A stretch of 64,000 bases of DNA from CAVRTJ01 sp964507185 (GCA_964507185.1 CAZDOY010000011.1:1-64000); one strand, 5' to 3'. Positions 8,617 to 17,919 are shown, counted from the first letter of the stretch. Notes: generated from the sequence alone by a model not told the origin. A program made the numbers and translations.

Positions 8617-8690
8617 CCTTAACTCCGGTCTGTTCGGCTGGCCCCCTTGCCTTTGCCCGCGGTCTTTCTATTCGAACCCCGCGCGAGGGC

Positions 8691-9929
8691 TCAGAGCTTG
8701 AATTTTTCCACCAGGGAACGAAGCCTGTTGGATTCGTCCATCAGGGCCTGGGCCTGCTGGTTGATCTCCTCCATGCTGGCGGTCGTTTCCTCGGTGGCGG
8801 CTGAGGCCTCCTGGGTACCCGCCGCGTTGTCGGTCGCGACGGCCTGGATCGCCTCCATGCTCCTGGTCAGTGCCGACGTGCCCTCCGCCTGGAGAGCGGC
8901 CTCCTTGGCGATGGCCCTCACGGCGTCTCTCGTATCGGCCGCGCTCGCGCTGATCCTGCCGAGTGCTGCGGACACGCCGGCGGTCTTGTCCCTGCCGAGC
9001 AGGGCTGCCTGGTTGGTTTCGGCCATACTGTCGGCCACGTGCTGGGTGCGGCCGGTGATGCCTTGAGCCAGCCGGGCGATCTGCGCCGCCAGATCCTGGG
9101 TGTTCTCTGCGAGCCTCCTGACTTCCTCTGCGACAACGGCGAAGCCGCGACCCGCGTCTCCCGCCCGGGCGGCCTCTATGGCCGCATTGAGAGCGAGGAT
9201 GTGGGTCTGGTGGCTGAGCGTGGTGATGCCCTCGACGAGGGAGTAGATCTCCGCCGCGTGCTCCTTGAAGGTCTGAACCTGTGAGGAGGATTTCTCCACC
9301 TGGTCCAGGATCTCCTTCATGGAGTGCCGGGCGTCTTCAGCGGCTGCCGTGCCTTCGGAGGCCCTGGAAGAGGAGGCCATGGCATGGGACTCGGCCGTCT
9401 TGCTGCGGTCCGCGATGGCGGACGCCGCGGAGGCCACCTTTTCTGTGACATCCACTGCACTCTCCACGTCGGCGGCCTGGCTCTCCGCTCCCTTGGCTAT
9501 ATTCTGTATGTTCGAGGCGATCTCCGCCGTGGAGGCGGTGACTTCCGCGGTGGACACGGACAGGTTGGACACGGCGTCGTACATGAGTCCGGTGCTTATC
9601 TGCACCTGCCTGACGAGTTCCCGGAGGTTCGCCACCATGGTCTGGAGCGATGCCGCCAGCCTGCCGACCTCGTCCGCGCCGTCGATCGTGACCGTCTGGG
9701 ACAAATCGCCCTCCGCGACCTTGGCGCTCAGTTCCGCGAGCGCCACAAGCTTCTTCGTCAGGAGTCCTGCCCATACGAGGGCCGCGAAGGCTGCCACGAG
9801 AATCCCGGTGAAAATCTTCAGCCACATGTTCTGCCAGGGATTGAAAGTCGCGAAATTATCCAGGAGGATGCCAATAATCAGGGGAATGAAGACGACGAGA
9901 ATGAAGGCAAGTCCTATCTTCAGTTTCAT
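8691..9929 (-). CDS. Methyl-accepting chemotaxis-like receptor with minimal periplasmic part
   Basis: The 412-residue protein has two membrane helices (about 5-23 and 38-57) separated by only about 15-20 residues, then a HAMP domain (about 58-115) and a long cytoplasmic signalling coiled coil. The hairpin tip contains VVAEEVRRLAENTQ. There is no periplasmic ligand-binding domain and no C-terminal NWETF-type CheR tether (it ends SLVEKFKL). Such a receptor must sense membrane or cytoplasmic cues or a partner protein. The start codon overlaps the cheR stop (ATGA), which fixes the start at 9929; longer frames reach into cheR. The short loop recalls Myxococcus DifA. Confidence 0.94.
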   Translation of the reverse strand: MKLKIGLAFILVVFIPLIIGILLDNFATFNPWQNMWLKIFTGILVAAFAALVWAGLLTKKLVALAELSAKVAEGDLSQTVTIDGADEVGRLAASLQTMVANLRELVRQVQISTGLMYDAVSNLSVSTAEVTASTAEIASNIQNIAKGAESQAADVESAVDVTEKVASAASAIADRSKTAESHAMASSSRASEGTAAAEDARHSMKEILDQVEKSSSQVQTFKEHAAEIYSLVEGITTLSHQTHILALNAAIEAARAGDAGRGFAVVAEEVRRLAENTQDLAAQIARLAQGITGRTQHVADSMAETNQAALLGRDKTAGVSAALGRISASAADTRDAVRAIAKEAALQAEGTSALTRSMEAIQAVATDNAAGTQEASAATEETTASMEEINQQAQALMDESNRLRSLVEKFKL

Positions 9930-10723
9930 TCGGCCCTCCCTCGTGCGTAGATGCGTGCATCTCTCACAACCGTCCTCCATCCATGACTGCTTTTCCTGCC
10001 GAGCGACTCGACCCGTCCGAGAATCAGCAAGCCGTTCGGAACCAACGCCCTTTCTGCCTCCCCCAAAAGCCTGTTCTGGGCTTCTTCGGTGAGGTAGATA
10101 AAAATGTTCCTTAATGCTATCACGTGATAGCCCGTTCCCGGTATCCCGAACGTCAAGTCTCCGCACACGGGCAGGATAGTTTTAATGATCGCCGGATCCA
10201 CCCTGACGGAGTTCTCTTCCTGCTTAAAATACCGCTCTCTGAGCGCTCTGTCCAACTTTTCCGTTGTTTTTGCCGGGAATGTGGCGGCTTGGAGCTTCCT
10301 CAGCGCTTTCCTGGAACGGTCCAGGGCAATGATGCGGCCGTCCAATCGGATCTCCCTGAGTAGGATGGCCAGGCTCACGGCTTCTTCCCCGGTGGAGCAG
10401 GGTGCGCTGAGAATTCGCAGGCCGGCCAGGGGTTCCCGCGCTTTCCAGTCACGCAGCAACGCGCCGAGTTGTTCGAAGACCTCGGGGTTGCGAAAAAATT
10501 CGGTGGTGGGCACGAGCAGCTTGTCCAGGAACACCCGGCGTTCGGCGCCGTGCTTTTCGATGTAGTCGAGGTATTCCTCGACGGTGGCGCAGGCGGTTGC
10601 TCTCAGGCGCGGGGAGATTCTCCTGTCCAGAAACGTGCTCCTGTAGTCCTCGCCGCGGAGGCCGGAATGCGCCGTGATCCACTTCTGCAACCGCTCAAGA
10701 GTCTCTGGGGGCAGGGGCGTCAT
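9926..10723 (-). CDS. cheR: CheR-type protein-glutamate methyltransferase
   Basis: CheR uses S-adenosylmethionine to methylate glutamates on chemoreceptors. The 265-residue protein has the N-terminal helical domain, LVPTTEFFRNPEVF, the SAM-binding segment SAPCSTGEEAVSLA near residue 100, and IALRNIFIYLTEEAQ near 205 (the family usually has CRNVLIYF here). It overlaps the upstream amidohydrolase by four bases and the downstream MCP by four bases. No CheB methylesterase is visible in the cluster, so how methylation would be reversed is unclear. Confidence 0.93.
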   Translation of the reverse strand: MTPLPPETLERLQKWITAHSGLRGEDYRSTFLDRRISPRLRATACATVEEYLDYIEKHGAERRVFLDKLLVPTTEFFRNPEVFEQLGALLRDWKAREPLAGLRILSAPCSTGEEAVSLAILLREIRLDGRIIALDRSRKALRKLQAATFPAKTTEKLDRALRERYFKQEENSVRVDPAIIKTILPVCGDLTFGIPGTGYHVIALRNIFIYLTEEAQNRLLGEAERALVPNGLLILGRVESLGRKSSHGWRTVVRDARIYARGRAE

Positions 10724-12147
10724 GGGGAGCCGGCTCCAGGGGCCACGGAGACACATTTGCCGAGACGGATGCTGTCCGGATGGGCCTTTGCACCGCCTGG
10801 GTCGAAGGCGGCGATCGTGGAGCCGGGGCGGAGAGAGAAGTCGCGAGGCGGACCGTATGCTTCCAGGATAGTCTCCAGGGAAAGGCGCTCTGAACGATCT
10901 TCCCTTTCCATGCAGGCTGAGAAGTTGCGCACGGGATCGGGGGACTCGATCGGGAAATCGGTGCCCAGGAGAAGGGGGATGCCCTGGCGCCTGAGAGTGC
11001 CCCACCGGTAAGCGTCGGACATGCCTGCCCCGAGCCGGGCGACGGCCCATTCGCGATCGGAGAGGTAGTGGCACGGTTGTATCGACGCCACGACGCCCAG
11101 GCGGGACATGCGACCGACATCTTCGTCCCGGGCGATCTGCACGTGCTCAATTCTTGCGCCGGCTGGGATCTGAGAGAGTTCAATGGCGTCGAGCACCTGC
11201 GACACTGCGCGGTCCCCAATGGCGTGAACGGCCGGCCTCAGGCCGTGCGCGGCCGCTTCGGCGAGCGCTCCGGCGAGCACCTTCGTATCCCACAGCAGGA
11301 GGCCTCGCTCGCCGGTCTGGTCGGCGTAGTCTTCATGGAGTGCGGCACCTCGGCTCCCCAGGGCGCCGTCGGCGAAGAACTTCGCTCCCACGACCCGGAA
11401 CCGGCGACCCTCGTAAGCGCTACCCGAAGGCACCACGCCGCTTTTCACCCAGAGGAATCCCTCCACGGATATCGGCAGTGCGTCCTCGCGATCGAGCGCG
11501 GTCAGGATCCGGACGTGGCTCTCCTCGAGCCCCATGTCGGTCACTCCTGCCAGTCCGGTTTCTTTCAGGTCGTTCAGGGCTCGCAGGATTCGCCGGCGCA
11601 GGTCCGCGTCGTCGGGAGGCGGAACGCACGCCTCTATTCGATTCAGGGCGCCGTCCAGGACGATGCCCGTCAGCCGGCTGCCTTCCCGAACCAGGCGCCC
11701 CCCCGAAGGATCGGGGCTTTCGTCGCCGAACCCCGCCCTTTCAAGGGCCTCAGTGTTCACCCAGCCTGCGTGGCCGTCTATGCGCCTGAGGAGAACGGGC
11801 CTGTCCGGAACGATCGCGTCGAGGTCCCTGCGGTCGGGGTACGCGTTCGACCACCTGTTCTGGTCCCACCCGAACCCCTGCAGCCATTCCGAGGGTTCGT
11901 TTTCCGTGGCGGCCGATTGGACCTTCGCAAGCGCCACGGAAAGGGACGGACATCCTCGCAGGTCGACCTGTTCGAGGGCGGTTCCGTGTGCCGCTATATG
12001 GCCGTGGTGGTCCCAGAGGGGCGGCAGGATCAGGAGAGCCGGTGCCTCGGCCAGCTCGGGGACGCTTGCCAGGATGGAGCGGGGGACCGCATCCGGCGTA
12101 TCCCCGGCAATCCCTTTTTCGGCCGTCCACCTGAAAATATGCGGCAA
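10720..12147 (-). CDS. Amidohydrolase family 3 (YtcJ-like) metal hydrolase
   Basis: A predicted TIM-barrel metal-dependent hydrolase of unknown substrate. Metal-site motifs are visible: DHHGHIA near residue 46, the FFADGALGSRGA segment near 257, HAIGDRAV near 308, IEHVQ near 330 and GTDFPIES near 392. At 475 residues it is shorter than typical YtcJ-like proteins (about 530), because most of the N-terminal beta-sandwich strand region is missing. The start is a TTG with AGGAGA just upstream. It appears to be the first gene of the chemosensory operon, overlapping cheR by four bases, which is an unusual partnership. Confidence 0.88.
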   Translation of the reverse strand: MPHIFRWTAEKGIAGDTPDAVPRSILASVPELAEAPALLILPPLWDHHGHIAAHGTALEQVDLRGCPSLSVALAKVQSAATENEPSEWLQGFGWDQNRWSNAYPDRRDLDAIVPDRPVLLRRIDGHAGWVNTEALERAGFGDESPDPSGGRLVREGSRLTGIVLDGALNRIEACVPPPDDADLRRRILRALNDLKETGLAGVTDMGLEESHVRILTALDREDALPISVEGFLWVKSGVVPSGSAYEGRRFRVVGAKFFADGALGSRGAALHEDYADQTGERGLLLWDTKVLAGALAEAAAHGLRPAVHAIGDRAVSQVLDAIELSQIPAGARIEHVQIARDEDVGRMSRLGVVASIQPCHYLSDREWAVARLGAGMSDAYRWGTLRRQGIPLLLGTDFPIESPDPVRNFSACMEREDRSERLSLETILEAYGPPRDFSLRPGSTIAAFDPGGAKAHPDSIRLGKCVSVAPGAGSP

Positions 12148-12257
12148 GGCGTCTCCTTGTCTGAGAGCACAACCGTTGAGGACTCCAACGTCCTGATGCA
12201 GGCAGGCTCATGCGCCGCACGAACTGCTTCTGTTCGCCTGGATGAATGACCCGCGGA

Positions 12258-13562
12258 TCAAGTGAGGGTGTCGAGAGCGTCCTCCAGGTCGCCCATGATG
12301 TCCTCGCTCTTCTCCAGGCCGATACTGATCCTTATGCCGCCGGGGTCGATGCCGGCTTCGAGCTGGGCTTCGACGGGCAGTGGGGCGTGCGTCATGGAAG
12401 ACGGGTGCTCGATGAGCGTCCTGATTTGCCCGAGGGAGACCGCGAGCGTTATGGTCAGCGCTTGATCCGCAAGGTAGTCCATCATTTGGCTCCCCCTGGT
12501 GCGGGCCTCCTGAAGGTCTCCCTTGAGCTCGAAGTAAATCATGATGCCAGGGGCGAAATTGCCTTCGGCATCAAGCATCTGCTTGCGGGCCAGGACGTGC
12601 TGCGGATGGCTCGGGAGTCCCGGGTACACGACCCGCTTGACGGCCGGGTGGCCTTCGAGGAAGCGGGCGACCTTTAGCGCCGTGTCCATCTGCTGCCTGG
12701 ACCGGAGCCCGAGGGTCGGGAGGCCGTACACGAGGGGCGGCCAGGCCGCCTTGGGTGCCAGCGGCGCGCCGATGTCTTTCCGGAATAGCAGTACGTCGGG
12801 TTCCAGAAGCGTGGGGCCGACCCACACGCCGCCCATGTCGGTTCCGAAACCGCCCACGTTTTTCGTGATGGACTGTACCACTACATCGGCACCTAAAGTG
12901 ATGGGCCGCTGGCAGAAGGGCGTGGCGAAGGTGTTGTCCACGACGATGAAGATCCTGCGCTTCTTGCCTCGATTGGCGTTCACGCGGTCAACAGCCGCCC
13001 GGATGGCGGCGATATCCACGATCTCCAGGACAGGATTGGAAGGCGTCTCCAAGTACACGGCCACGACGTCGTCCGTCATCATGGCCTCAAGCGCTTCCAC
13101 GTCCTTGCAATCCACCATCTTGACCGTGATGCCGAAACGGGGCATCCAGTTCTTGAAGAGCGAGTAGGTACAACCATAGAGCGTACGATGGGCCAGAACG
13201 GTGTCTCCCGATTTGGCCAGGACCCCGATGCTTGCTGAGATCGCACCCATGCCGGTGGCAAAGCACACGCCGCACTCGCCCTCTTCGGCGGCGGCCAGGT
13301 TGTCCTCGAGCATGGAGCGGCTCGGTTCGTCGAGCCTGTCGTAGATGTAAATCGGCGGTTGGGTGTGGCGGTTGAATTCTGGATTGGCGAAGCTCTGGAA
13401 TCCCTTGGCGCCCCGTTCTGTGCTTTCGAGCCGGTAAGCGGCCGAAGCCGAAATGGGAGGCACGATATGGTCGCTGTAGTCCCAGTGCGGCGAATGGAAA
13501 TCCCCGTGTATGAGGCGGGTTTCCTTGTGGTACGTCCTCTTTCTGTCTTTCTTATCGGTCAT
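12258..13562 (-). CDS. Cys/Met metabolism PLP-dependent lyase/synthase
   Basis: The 434-residue protein belongs to the cystathionine gamma-synthase / methionine gamma-lyase fold-type I family. TRLIHGDFHSP lies near the N-terminus, GMGAISASIGVL forms the cofactor phosphate site, VDNTFATPF holds the PLP Asp, and SITKNVGGFGTDMGG holds the Schiff-base Lys. The SITKN variant belongs to a subgroup whose reaction is not settled by sequence; O-acyl-homoserine sulfhydrylation, gamma-synthase or gamma-lyase activity are all possible. I chose the ATG at 13562 with GAGGAGG upstream over a frame to 13607, because the extra segment lies in a palindrome (13577-13602). Confidence 0.88.
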   Translation of the reverse strand: MTDKKDRKRTYHKETRLIHGDFHSPHWDYSDHIVPPISASAAYRLESTERGAKGFQSFANPEFNRHTQPPIYIYDRLDEPSRSMLEDNLAAAEEGECGVCFATGMGAISASIGVLAKSGDTVLAHRTLYGCTYSLFKNWMPRFGITVKMVDCKDVEALEAMMTDDVVAVYLETPSNPVLEIVDIAAIRAAVDRVNANRGKKRRIFIVVDNTFATPFCQRPITLGADVVVQSITKNVGGFGTDMGGVWVGPTLLEPDVLLFRKDIGAPLAPKAAWPPLVYGLPTLGLRSRQQMDTALKVARFLEGHPAVKRVVYPGLPSHPQHVLARKQMLDAEGNFAPGIMIYFELKGDLQEARTRGSQMMDYLADQALTITLAVSLGQIRTLIEHPSSMTHAPLPVEAQLEAGIDPGGIRISIGLEKSEDIMGDLEDALDTLT

Positions 13563-13576
13563 GAACTGGCCCTCCT

Positions 13577-13602
13577 CAAAGCATATTTTATAACATGCTT
13601 TG
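13577..13602. promoter_or_regulatory. Inverted repeat just upstream of the PLP enzyme
   Basis: Perfect 8-bp arms CAAAGCAT (13577-13584) and ATGCTTTG (13595-13602) flank a 10-bp AT-rich centre. On the minus strand the centre contains TATAAAAT, which could be a -10 element. In the mRNA the arms would form a hairpin ending right at the GAGGAGG ribosome site. It could be an operator or an RNA switch; which cannot be told. Confidence 0.55.
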
Positions 13603-13785
13603 TTCAAATGCCCTCCAAAAGGGGGCGCGGAGGCGGGCGGGAAGGGAAATGACCCTGCGCGGGCGAGCGGGAGAGGGGGCGGGCGCTACCGTCGGGGAGG
13701 GAATATGTTATCGTAGGGCGTTTGCCTGCGCGGCAGAACGCATGGGCCATGGATTGAGGCATCCTGGCCCGGGAGAGCGACAACC

Positions 13786-16278
13786 ATGGATCTTGGATTT
13801 CTGAATCAGGTGATCAAGCCGACGCGCTATACCGGCGGTGAGGTCAACGAAGTCGTCAAGTCCGAACACGGCGACATGCTCCACGTGGCGCTGGCGTTCC
13901 CCGACGGCTACGAGATAGCCATGAGCACCATGGGGCTCAAAATCCTCTACAAGGTGCTCAACGCGCGTCCCGACGTCTGGGCGGAACGCGTATTCATGCC
14001 GATGCCGGACATGATCGAGGTTATGGAAGACCGGGGCCTGCCCCTCTACGGGCTGGAGTCCAAGCGGCCTCTCGACGATTTCGACGTCGTAGGCTTTACG
14101 CTTCAGTTCGAGTTGACGTACACCAATATCCTGCACATGCTCCGAATGGGGGGAATTCCTCTGCGGACCGCGGATAGAACCGCGAGCCATCCCGTCATCC
14201 TTGCCGGAGGGCCGTGTGCCTGCAATCCCGAGCCTCTGGCGCCGTTCATCGACGCCTTCTTCATCGGGGACGGAGAGGAGGGCTTCCAGGAGTTGTGCGA
14301 CGTGATCCGCCGGATGAAGGGCGCTCCGCGGCAGGCCCTCCTCCTGGAACTGGCGAAGGTGGAAGGCACCTACGTACCGGCCCTCTACCGCTCGGAAGAA
14401 GATCCCGATTCGGGCATGGAGGTTGTTACCGGACCGGCCTTTGCCGGAGTCCCGTTCCCCGTCAGAAGGCGTGTCCTGATGGACATAGACAGGTTCTCCT
14501 TCCCCTCCGATATCCTCGTCCCTCACCACGAGGTGGTCCACGACAGGTACTCCATTGAAATAGCCAGGGGATGTTCGGTGGGATGCCGGTTCTGCCAGGC
14601 CGGGTACATATACCGGCCTCAGCGCGATCGCGATCCCCGATCGGTGCGCGAAACCGTCAGAGAAGGTCTGCGGGCCACGGGATTCAACGAGGTGACCCTC
14701 CTAAGCCTCAACGCCGGGGAATACGGAGGGGTCGAGAGGCTGGTGTCGCAGGTGGCGAACGACGGCGCCTCCCAGCAGGTGGGCGTGGCCATGCCGAGCC
14801 TTCGAGTGAGCAGTCTCACGGAAGACCTCGTACGGTCGTTGTCGACGGGACGCAAATCAGGATTCACCATCGCGCCGGAGGCCGGGACCCAGCGGTTGAG
14901 AAACGTCATCAACAAGAAGATCGACGAGGAGGATCTGGCCGAGGCCGCGCACGCGCTGTACGCGTCGGGTTGGAACCTTGTCAAACTCTACTTCATGCTC
15001 GGACTGCCCACGGAAACGGAGGCGGACGTGGAGGCCATTGCCGGACTTGCCCGCCTCGTCGTCTCCAGGGGAAGGGAGGCCGGCTGCAAAAATCCTAGGG
15101 TGACCGTCTCCACGTCGTCGTTCGTGCCCAAACCCTTCACGCCGTTCCAATGGCACCCCATGGCGCGGCCTGACGTGCTGGATGGCAGGCAGGGAAGGCT
15201 CAGAAGATCTCTGCAGAACCCCATCACCTATCGATGGCACGATATTGACAGCAGCGTCGTGGAAGGCGTTTTTTCCCTGGGCGACAGGCGCCTAGCCGCC
15301 GTCCTGGAAGAGGCCGTTCAGCTGGGCTGCCGTTTCGACGGCTGGAACGAGTATTTCAGAATGGATCTCTGGGAGAAGGCATTCGAGCGTAGCGGCGTGG
15401 ACCCGGAGGGATATCTCTATCGCGAGAGGCCGCGCGACGAGAGGTTGCCCTGGGACGTGATCGACATCGGCATCAGAAAGAGCTCCCTCTGGAAGGAATG
15501 GGAGAAGGCCTGCAAGGCCGAGATCACCGAAACCTGCGGACGGGGGTCCTGCTATGCCTGCGGTTTTTATGCGCAGGAATGTCTGAGCGGCGCGCTGGAG
15601 AAAGAACCGCCTTCGGAGGTCGAGCCATCTCAAATGCCTTGGAAGACGCCGCCTGCTGCCAAGTACAGGCTGCGATACCGGAAGGAAGGGCTCGCCCGGT
15701 TTCTCGGCCACCTTGATCTCGTCGATGCCCTCGTTCGTGCCTTCCGACGTTGTGGGGTCCGGCTGGCCTACTCGCAGGGGTACCATCCGTTACCGAAGGT
15801 CGTGTTGCCCTCTCCGCTGCCCCTGGGCGTGGCGGGTATGGAGGAGTGGGTGGAGTTCACCGGCTACGTGAGCGACGGAGGCAGGCTCCTGGCCGACCTC
15901 GAGCGAAACCTGCCGTCCGGTATCATCCCCGAGAAGATCTTTCTCATCCCGGCCAGGGCCCCTGCGCTCGCCGAGTTGTCGGTCCAGGTTTACAGCGTGG
16001 ATTTGGGTGGGCTAGATCCGGAATCGCGTTCGAATTGTCATCGGAACCTGGACCGCTTTCTGAAGGCGGAGAGTTGGCCGATTACAAGGAACGGGAAGAA
16101 GAAGAGCAGAACGTACGACCTCAGGCAGCGCGTCCTGGCAGTGGACCACGGCAGCGACGTCGTGACGGTGGATCTTGACAGAGGCGGATTCATGGATTTC
16201 GTAGGCGTTCTGTGCCCCGGTCGCGAGAAGGAAGGCCTCGGTCTCGCGAGGACGGCATTGAAGTTTGCGGGTCAATAA
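13786..16278 (+). CDS. TIGR03960-type B12-binding-like radical SAM protein with C-terminal DUF2344
   Basis: An 830-residue protein with three parts. An N-terminal domain has GFTLQFELTYTNILHML and GGPCACNPEPLAPFID, as in B12-binding-like radical SAM proteins. A radical SAM core follows, with ARGCSVGCRFCQAGY (Cys near 263, 267, 270 binding the 4Fe-4S cluster). The C-terminal region, from about 620 on, is of the DUF2344/TIGR03936 type (RYRKEGLARFLGHLDLV). A Cys cluster CGRGSCYACGFYAQEC precedes that domain. Genes of this family commonly sit directly before RNase E/G genes, as here, and a role in RNA modification is suspected but not shown. The start ATG at 13786 fits the family N-terminus. Confidence 0.92.
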   Translation: MDLGFLNQVIKPTRYTGGEVNEVVKSEHGDMLHVALAFPDGYEIAMSTMGLKILYKVLNARPDVWAERVFMPMPDMIEVMEDRGLPLYGLESKRPLDDFDVVGFTLQFELTYTNILHMLRMGGIPLRTADRTASHPVILAGGPCACNPEPLAPFIDAFFIGDGEEGFQELCDVIRRMKGAPRQALLLELAKVEGTYVPALYRSEEDPDSGMEVVTGPAFAGVPFPVRRRVLMDIDRFSFPSDILVPHHEVVHDRYSIEIARGCSVGCRFCQAGYIYRPQRDRDPRSVRETVREGLRATGFNEVTLLSLNAGEYGGVERLVSQVANDGASQQVGVAMPSLRVSSLTEDLVRSLSTGRKSGFTIAPEAGTQRLRNVINKKIDEEDLAEAAHALYASGWNLVKLYFMLGLPTETEADVEAIAGLARLVVSRGREAGCKNPRVTVSTSSFVPKPFTPFQWHPMARPDVLDGRQGRLRRSLQNPITYRWHDIDSSVVEGVFSLGDRRLAAVLEEAVQLGCRFDGWNEYFRMDLWEKAFERSGVDPEGYLYRERPRDERLPWDVIDIGIRKSSLWKEWEKACKAEITETCGRGSCYACGFYAQECLSGALEKEPPSEVEPSQMPWKTPPAAKYRLRYRKEGLARFLGHLDLVDALVRAFRRCGVRLAYSQGYHPLPKVVLPSPLPLGVAGMEEWVEFTGYVSDGGRLLADLERNLPSGIIPEKIFLIPARAPALAELSVQVYSVDLGGLDPESRSNCHRNLDRFLKAESWPITRNGKKKSRTYDLRQRVLAVDHGSDVVTVDLDRGGFMDFVGVLCPGREKEGLGLARTALKFAGQ

Positions 16279-16464
16279 CGGGCTTTCCTCCAAAGGCGGG
16301 TCGCCCGCTCGGAACGTCTGAGGCGCAGCGACGGCTCTTTTCTTCTCCACTGCGGCGGAAAAAACCGGGCCGGCATGGCCACCGCTTAACCAATGGCCGA
16401 AATGAGAGTAAGATCAACGGTGTCGCAGGCGTTAGAAACGCGCCGGCAACGACAGAGTGAGGTC

Positions 16465-17919
16465 ATGAAACAGGAACTTCTGATCGCAGTGGACGAGTGG
16501 CAGACCCGCGTGGCCGTCATCGAGGATGGCAGGCTCACGGAATTGCATTTCGAACCCCGCCATCTGGACGGCCTCGTCGGTAACCTCTACGTGGGTCGCA
16601 TCAACCGGATTCTGCCCGGCATGGAGAGCGCCTTCGTGGACATCGGACTCGACCGCGACGGCTTTCTCTTCGAAGGCGACATGGGCCCTCCGGTGCTCGA
16701 GGCGGGGTTGGAAAAAAGGTCCGGAAAGAACCGGGGCCTGTCGATCAAGGACCTGAAGGAAGGCCAGCGGATCCTGGTTCAGGTCGCGAAGGAACCCATG
16801 GGGCCCAAGGGTGCGCGTCTCTCCACGCAGATCGCCTTGCCGGGTGCCTACCTCATCTACATGCCCAACCTCGACCACGTGGGTGTGTCACGGAAGATCG
16901 CGGGCAAGGAACGGGTGCGCCTTAAGGAATTGATCAAGCGATACAAGCGCGATTCTCTGGGCGGCTTCATCGTGAGAACGGCGGCGGAGGGTGTCGCCGG
17001 TGAAGAGTTGACAAGTGAAATGCAGGGGCTGGCCGACTTGTGGTCGCTCATCAGGATAAAGAGTGCGAGGTGCGCGCCGCCCGAGCTGGTTCACCAGGAG
17101 GCCGATCTCATAGGCCGAATCATCCGCGAAATCCTGCTTAAGGGCGACGGATCGGTGATGACCGAAGATGAGACGGTGTACGCCCGTTGCAGAGAACTGC
17201 TTTCGGGGCTCGGGCTGGATGCGGGCCGCGTCCGGTTGTGGAAACCGGGGGGCGTCTCCCTCTTCGAGCATTTTCACGTGCAGGAGGAGATCGAAAAGGC
17301 CCTCCGCCCCAAGGTCTGGCTTTCTTCAGGCGGGTGCATCGTCATCCAGTCGACCGAGGCCCTTGTCGCCATCGACGTGAACTCGGGACGCTTTACGGGA
17401 AAAAAGTCCCTCGAGGAGACGGCCTACGCGATCAACATGGAAGCCGTTGAGGAGATCGTCCGGCAGATACGCCTCCGAAGTCTCGGCGGCATCATCGTGA
17501 TCGATTTCATAGATATGGGGCAAAAATCGCATCGTGAGGCGGTGGTCAACAAGCTCAACGAGGCCCTTGAGCGGGACAGGGCGAAATCCAGAATCCTCAA
17601 TATCTCGGAATTCGGCCTCGTCGAAATGACCCGCAAGCGCAGCCACAGGAACCTGGAACGCATCATGACCGGCGTGTGTCCCTGCTGCGATGGGCGCGGA
17701 CGCATTCCTGCGCCGTGGCGCATCGCCCAGCAGATCGCGTACGCCGCGGACGGCATGAATCCCCCAAGGCAAGGCGTCGTAACCGTCTCGCCGGACGTGT
17801 TCCGGTACATTGAGGAGAACTCCGACCGCTTCGCCTTCGCTCAGAGCATGCGCCTGGAACGCCTGAACCTCGTCCAGCCGACGCACTTCAGTATGAGCCC
17901 CCCGAGCAACAAGGACTGA
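16465..17919 (+). CDS. rng: Ribonuclease G/E
   Basis: An endoribonuclease for rRNA maturation and mRNA decay. The 484-residue protein has an N-terminal S1-like domain (VGNLYVGRINRILPGMESAF, then GFLFEGDM), a 5'-sensor/RNase H-like region, catalytic aspartates in AIDVNSGRFTG (near 303) and GGIIVIDFIDM (near 345), and the Zn-link CPCCDGRGRI near 405. Length is that of RNase G; the long C-terminal scaffold of E. coli RNase E is absent. I chose ATG 16465 (MKQELLIAVDEWQTR) with GTGAGG upstream rather than the frame start at 16393. It follows the TIGR03960 gene by about 190 bases. Confidence 0.94.
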   Translation: MKQELLIAVDEWQTRVAVIEDGRLTELHFEPRHLDGLVGNLYVGRINRILPGMESAFVDIGLDRDGFLFEGDMGPPVLEAGLEKRSGKNRGLSIKDLKEGQRILVQVAKEPMGPKGARLSTQIALPGAYLIYMPNLDHVGVSRKIAGKERVRLKELIKRYKRDSLGGFIVRTAAEGVAGEELTSEMQGLADLWSLIRIKSARCAPPELVHQEADLIGRIIREILLKGDGSVMTEDETVYARCRELLSGLGLDAGRVRLWKPGGVSLFEHFHVQEEIEKALRPKVWLSSGGCIVIQSTEALVAIDVNSGRFTGKKSLEETAYAINMEAVEEIVRQIRLRSLGGIIVIDFIDMGQKSHREAVVNKLNEALERDRAKSRILNISEFGLVEMTRKRSHRNLERIMTGVCPCCDGRGRIPAPWRIAQQIAYAADGMNPPRQGVVTVSPDVFRYIEENSDRFAFAQSMRLERLNLVQPTHFSMSPPSNKD

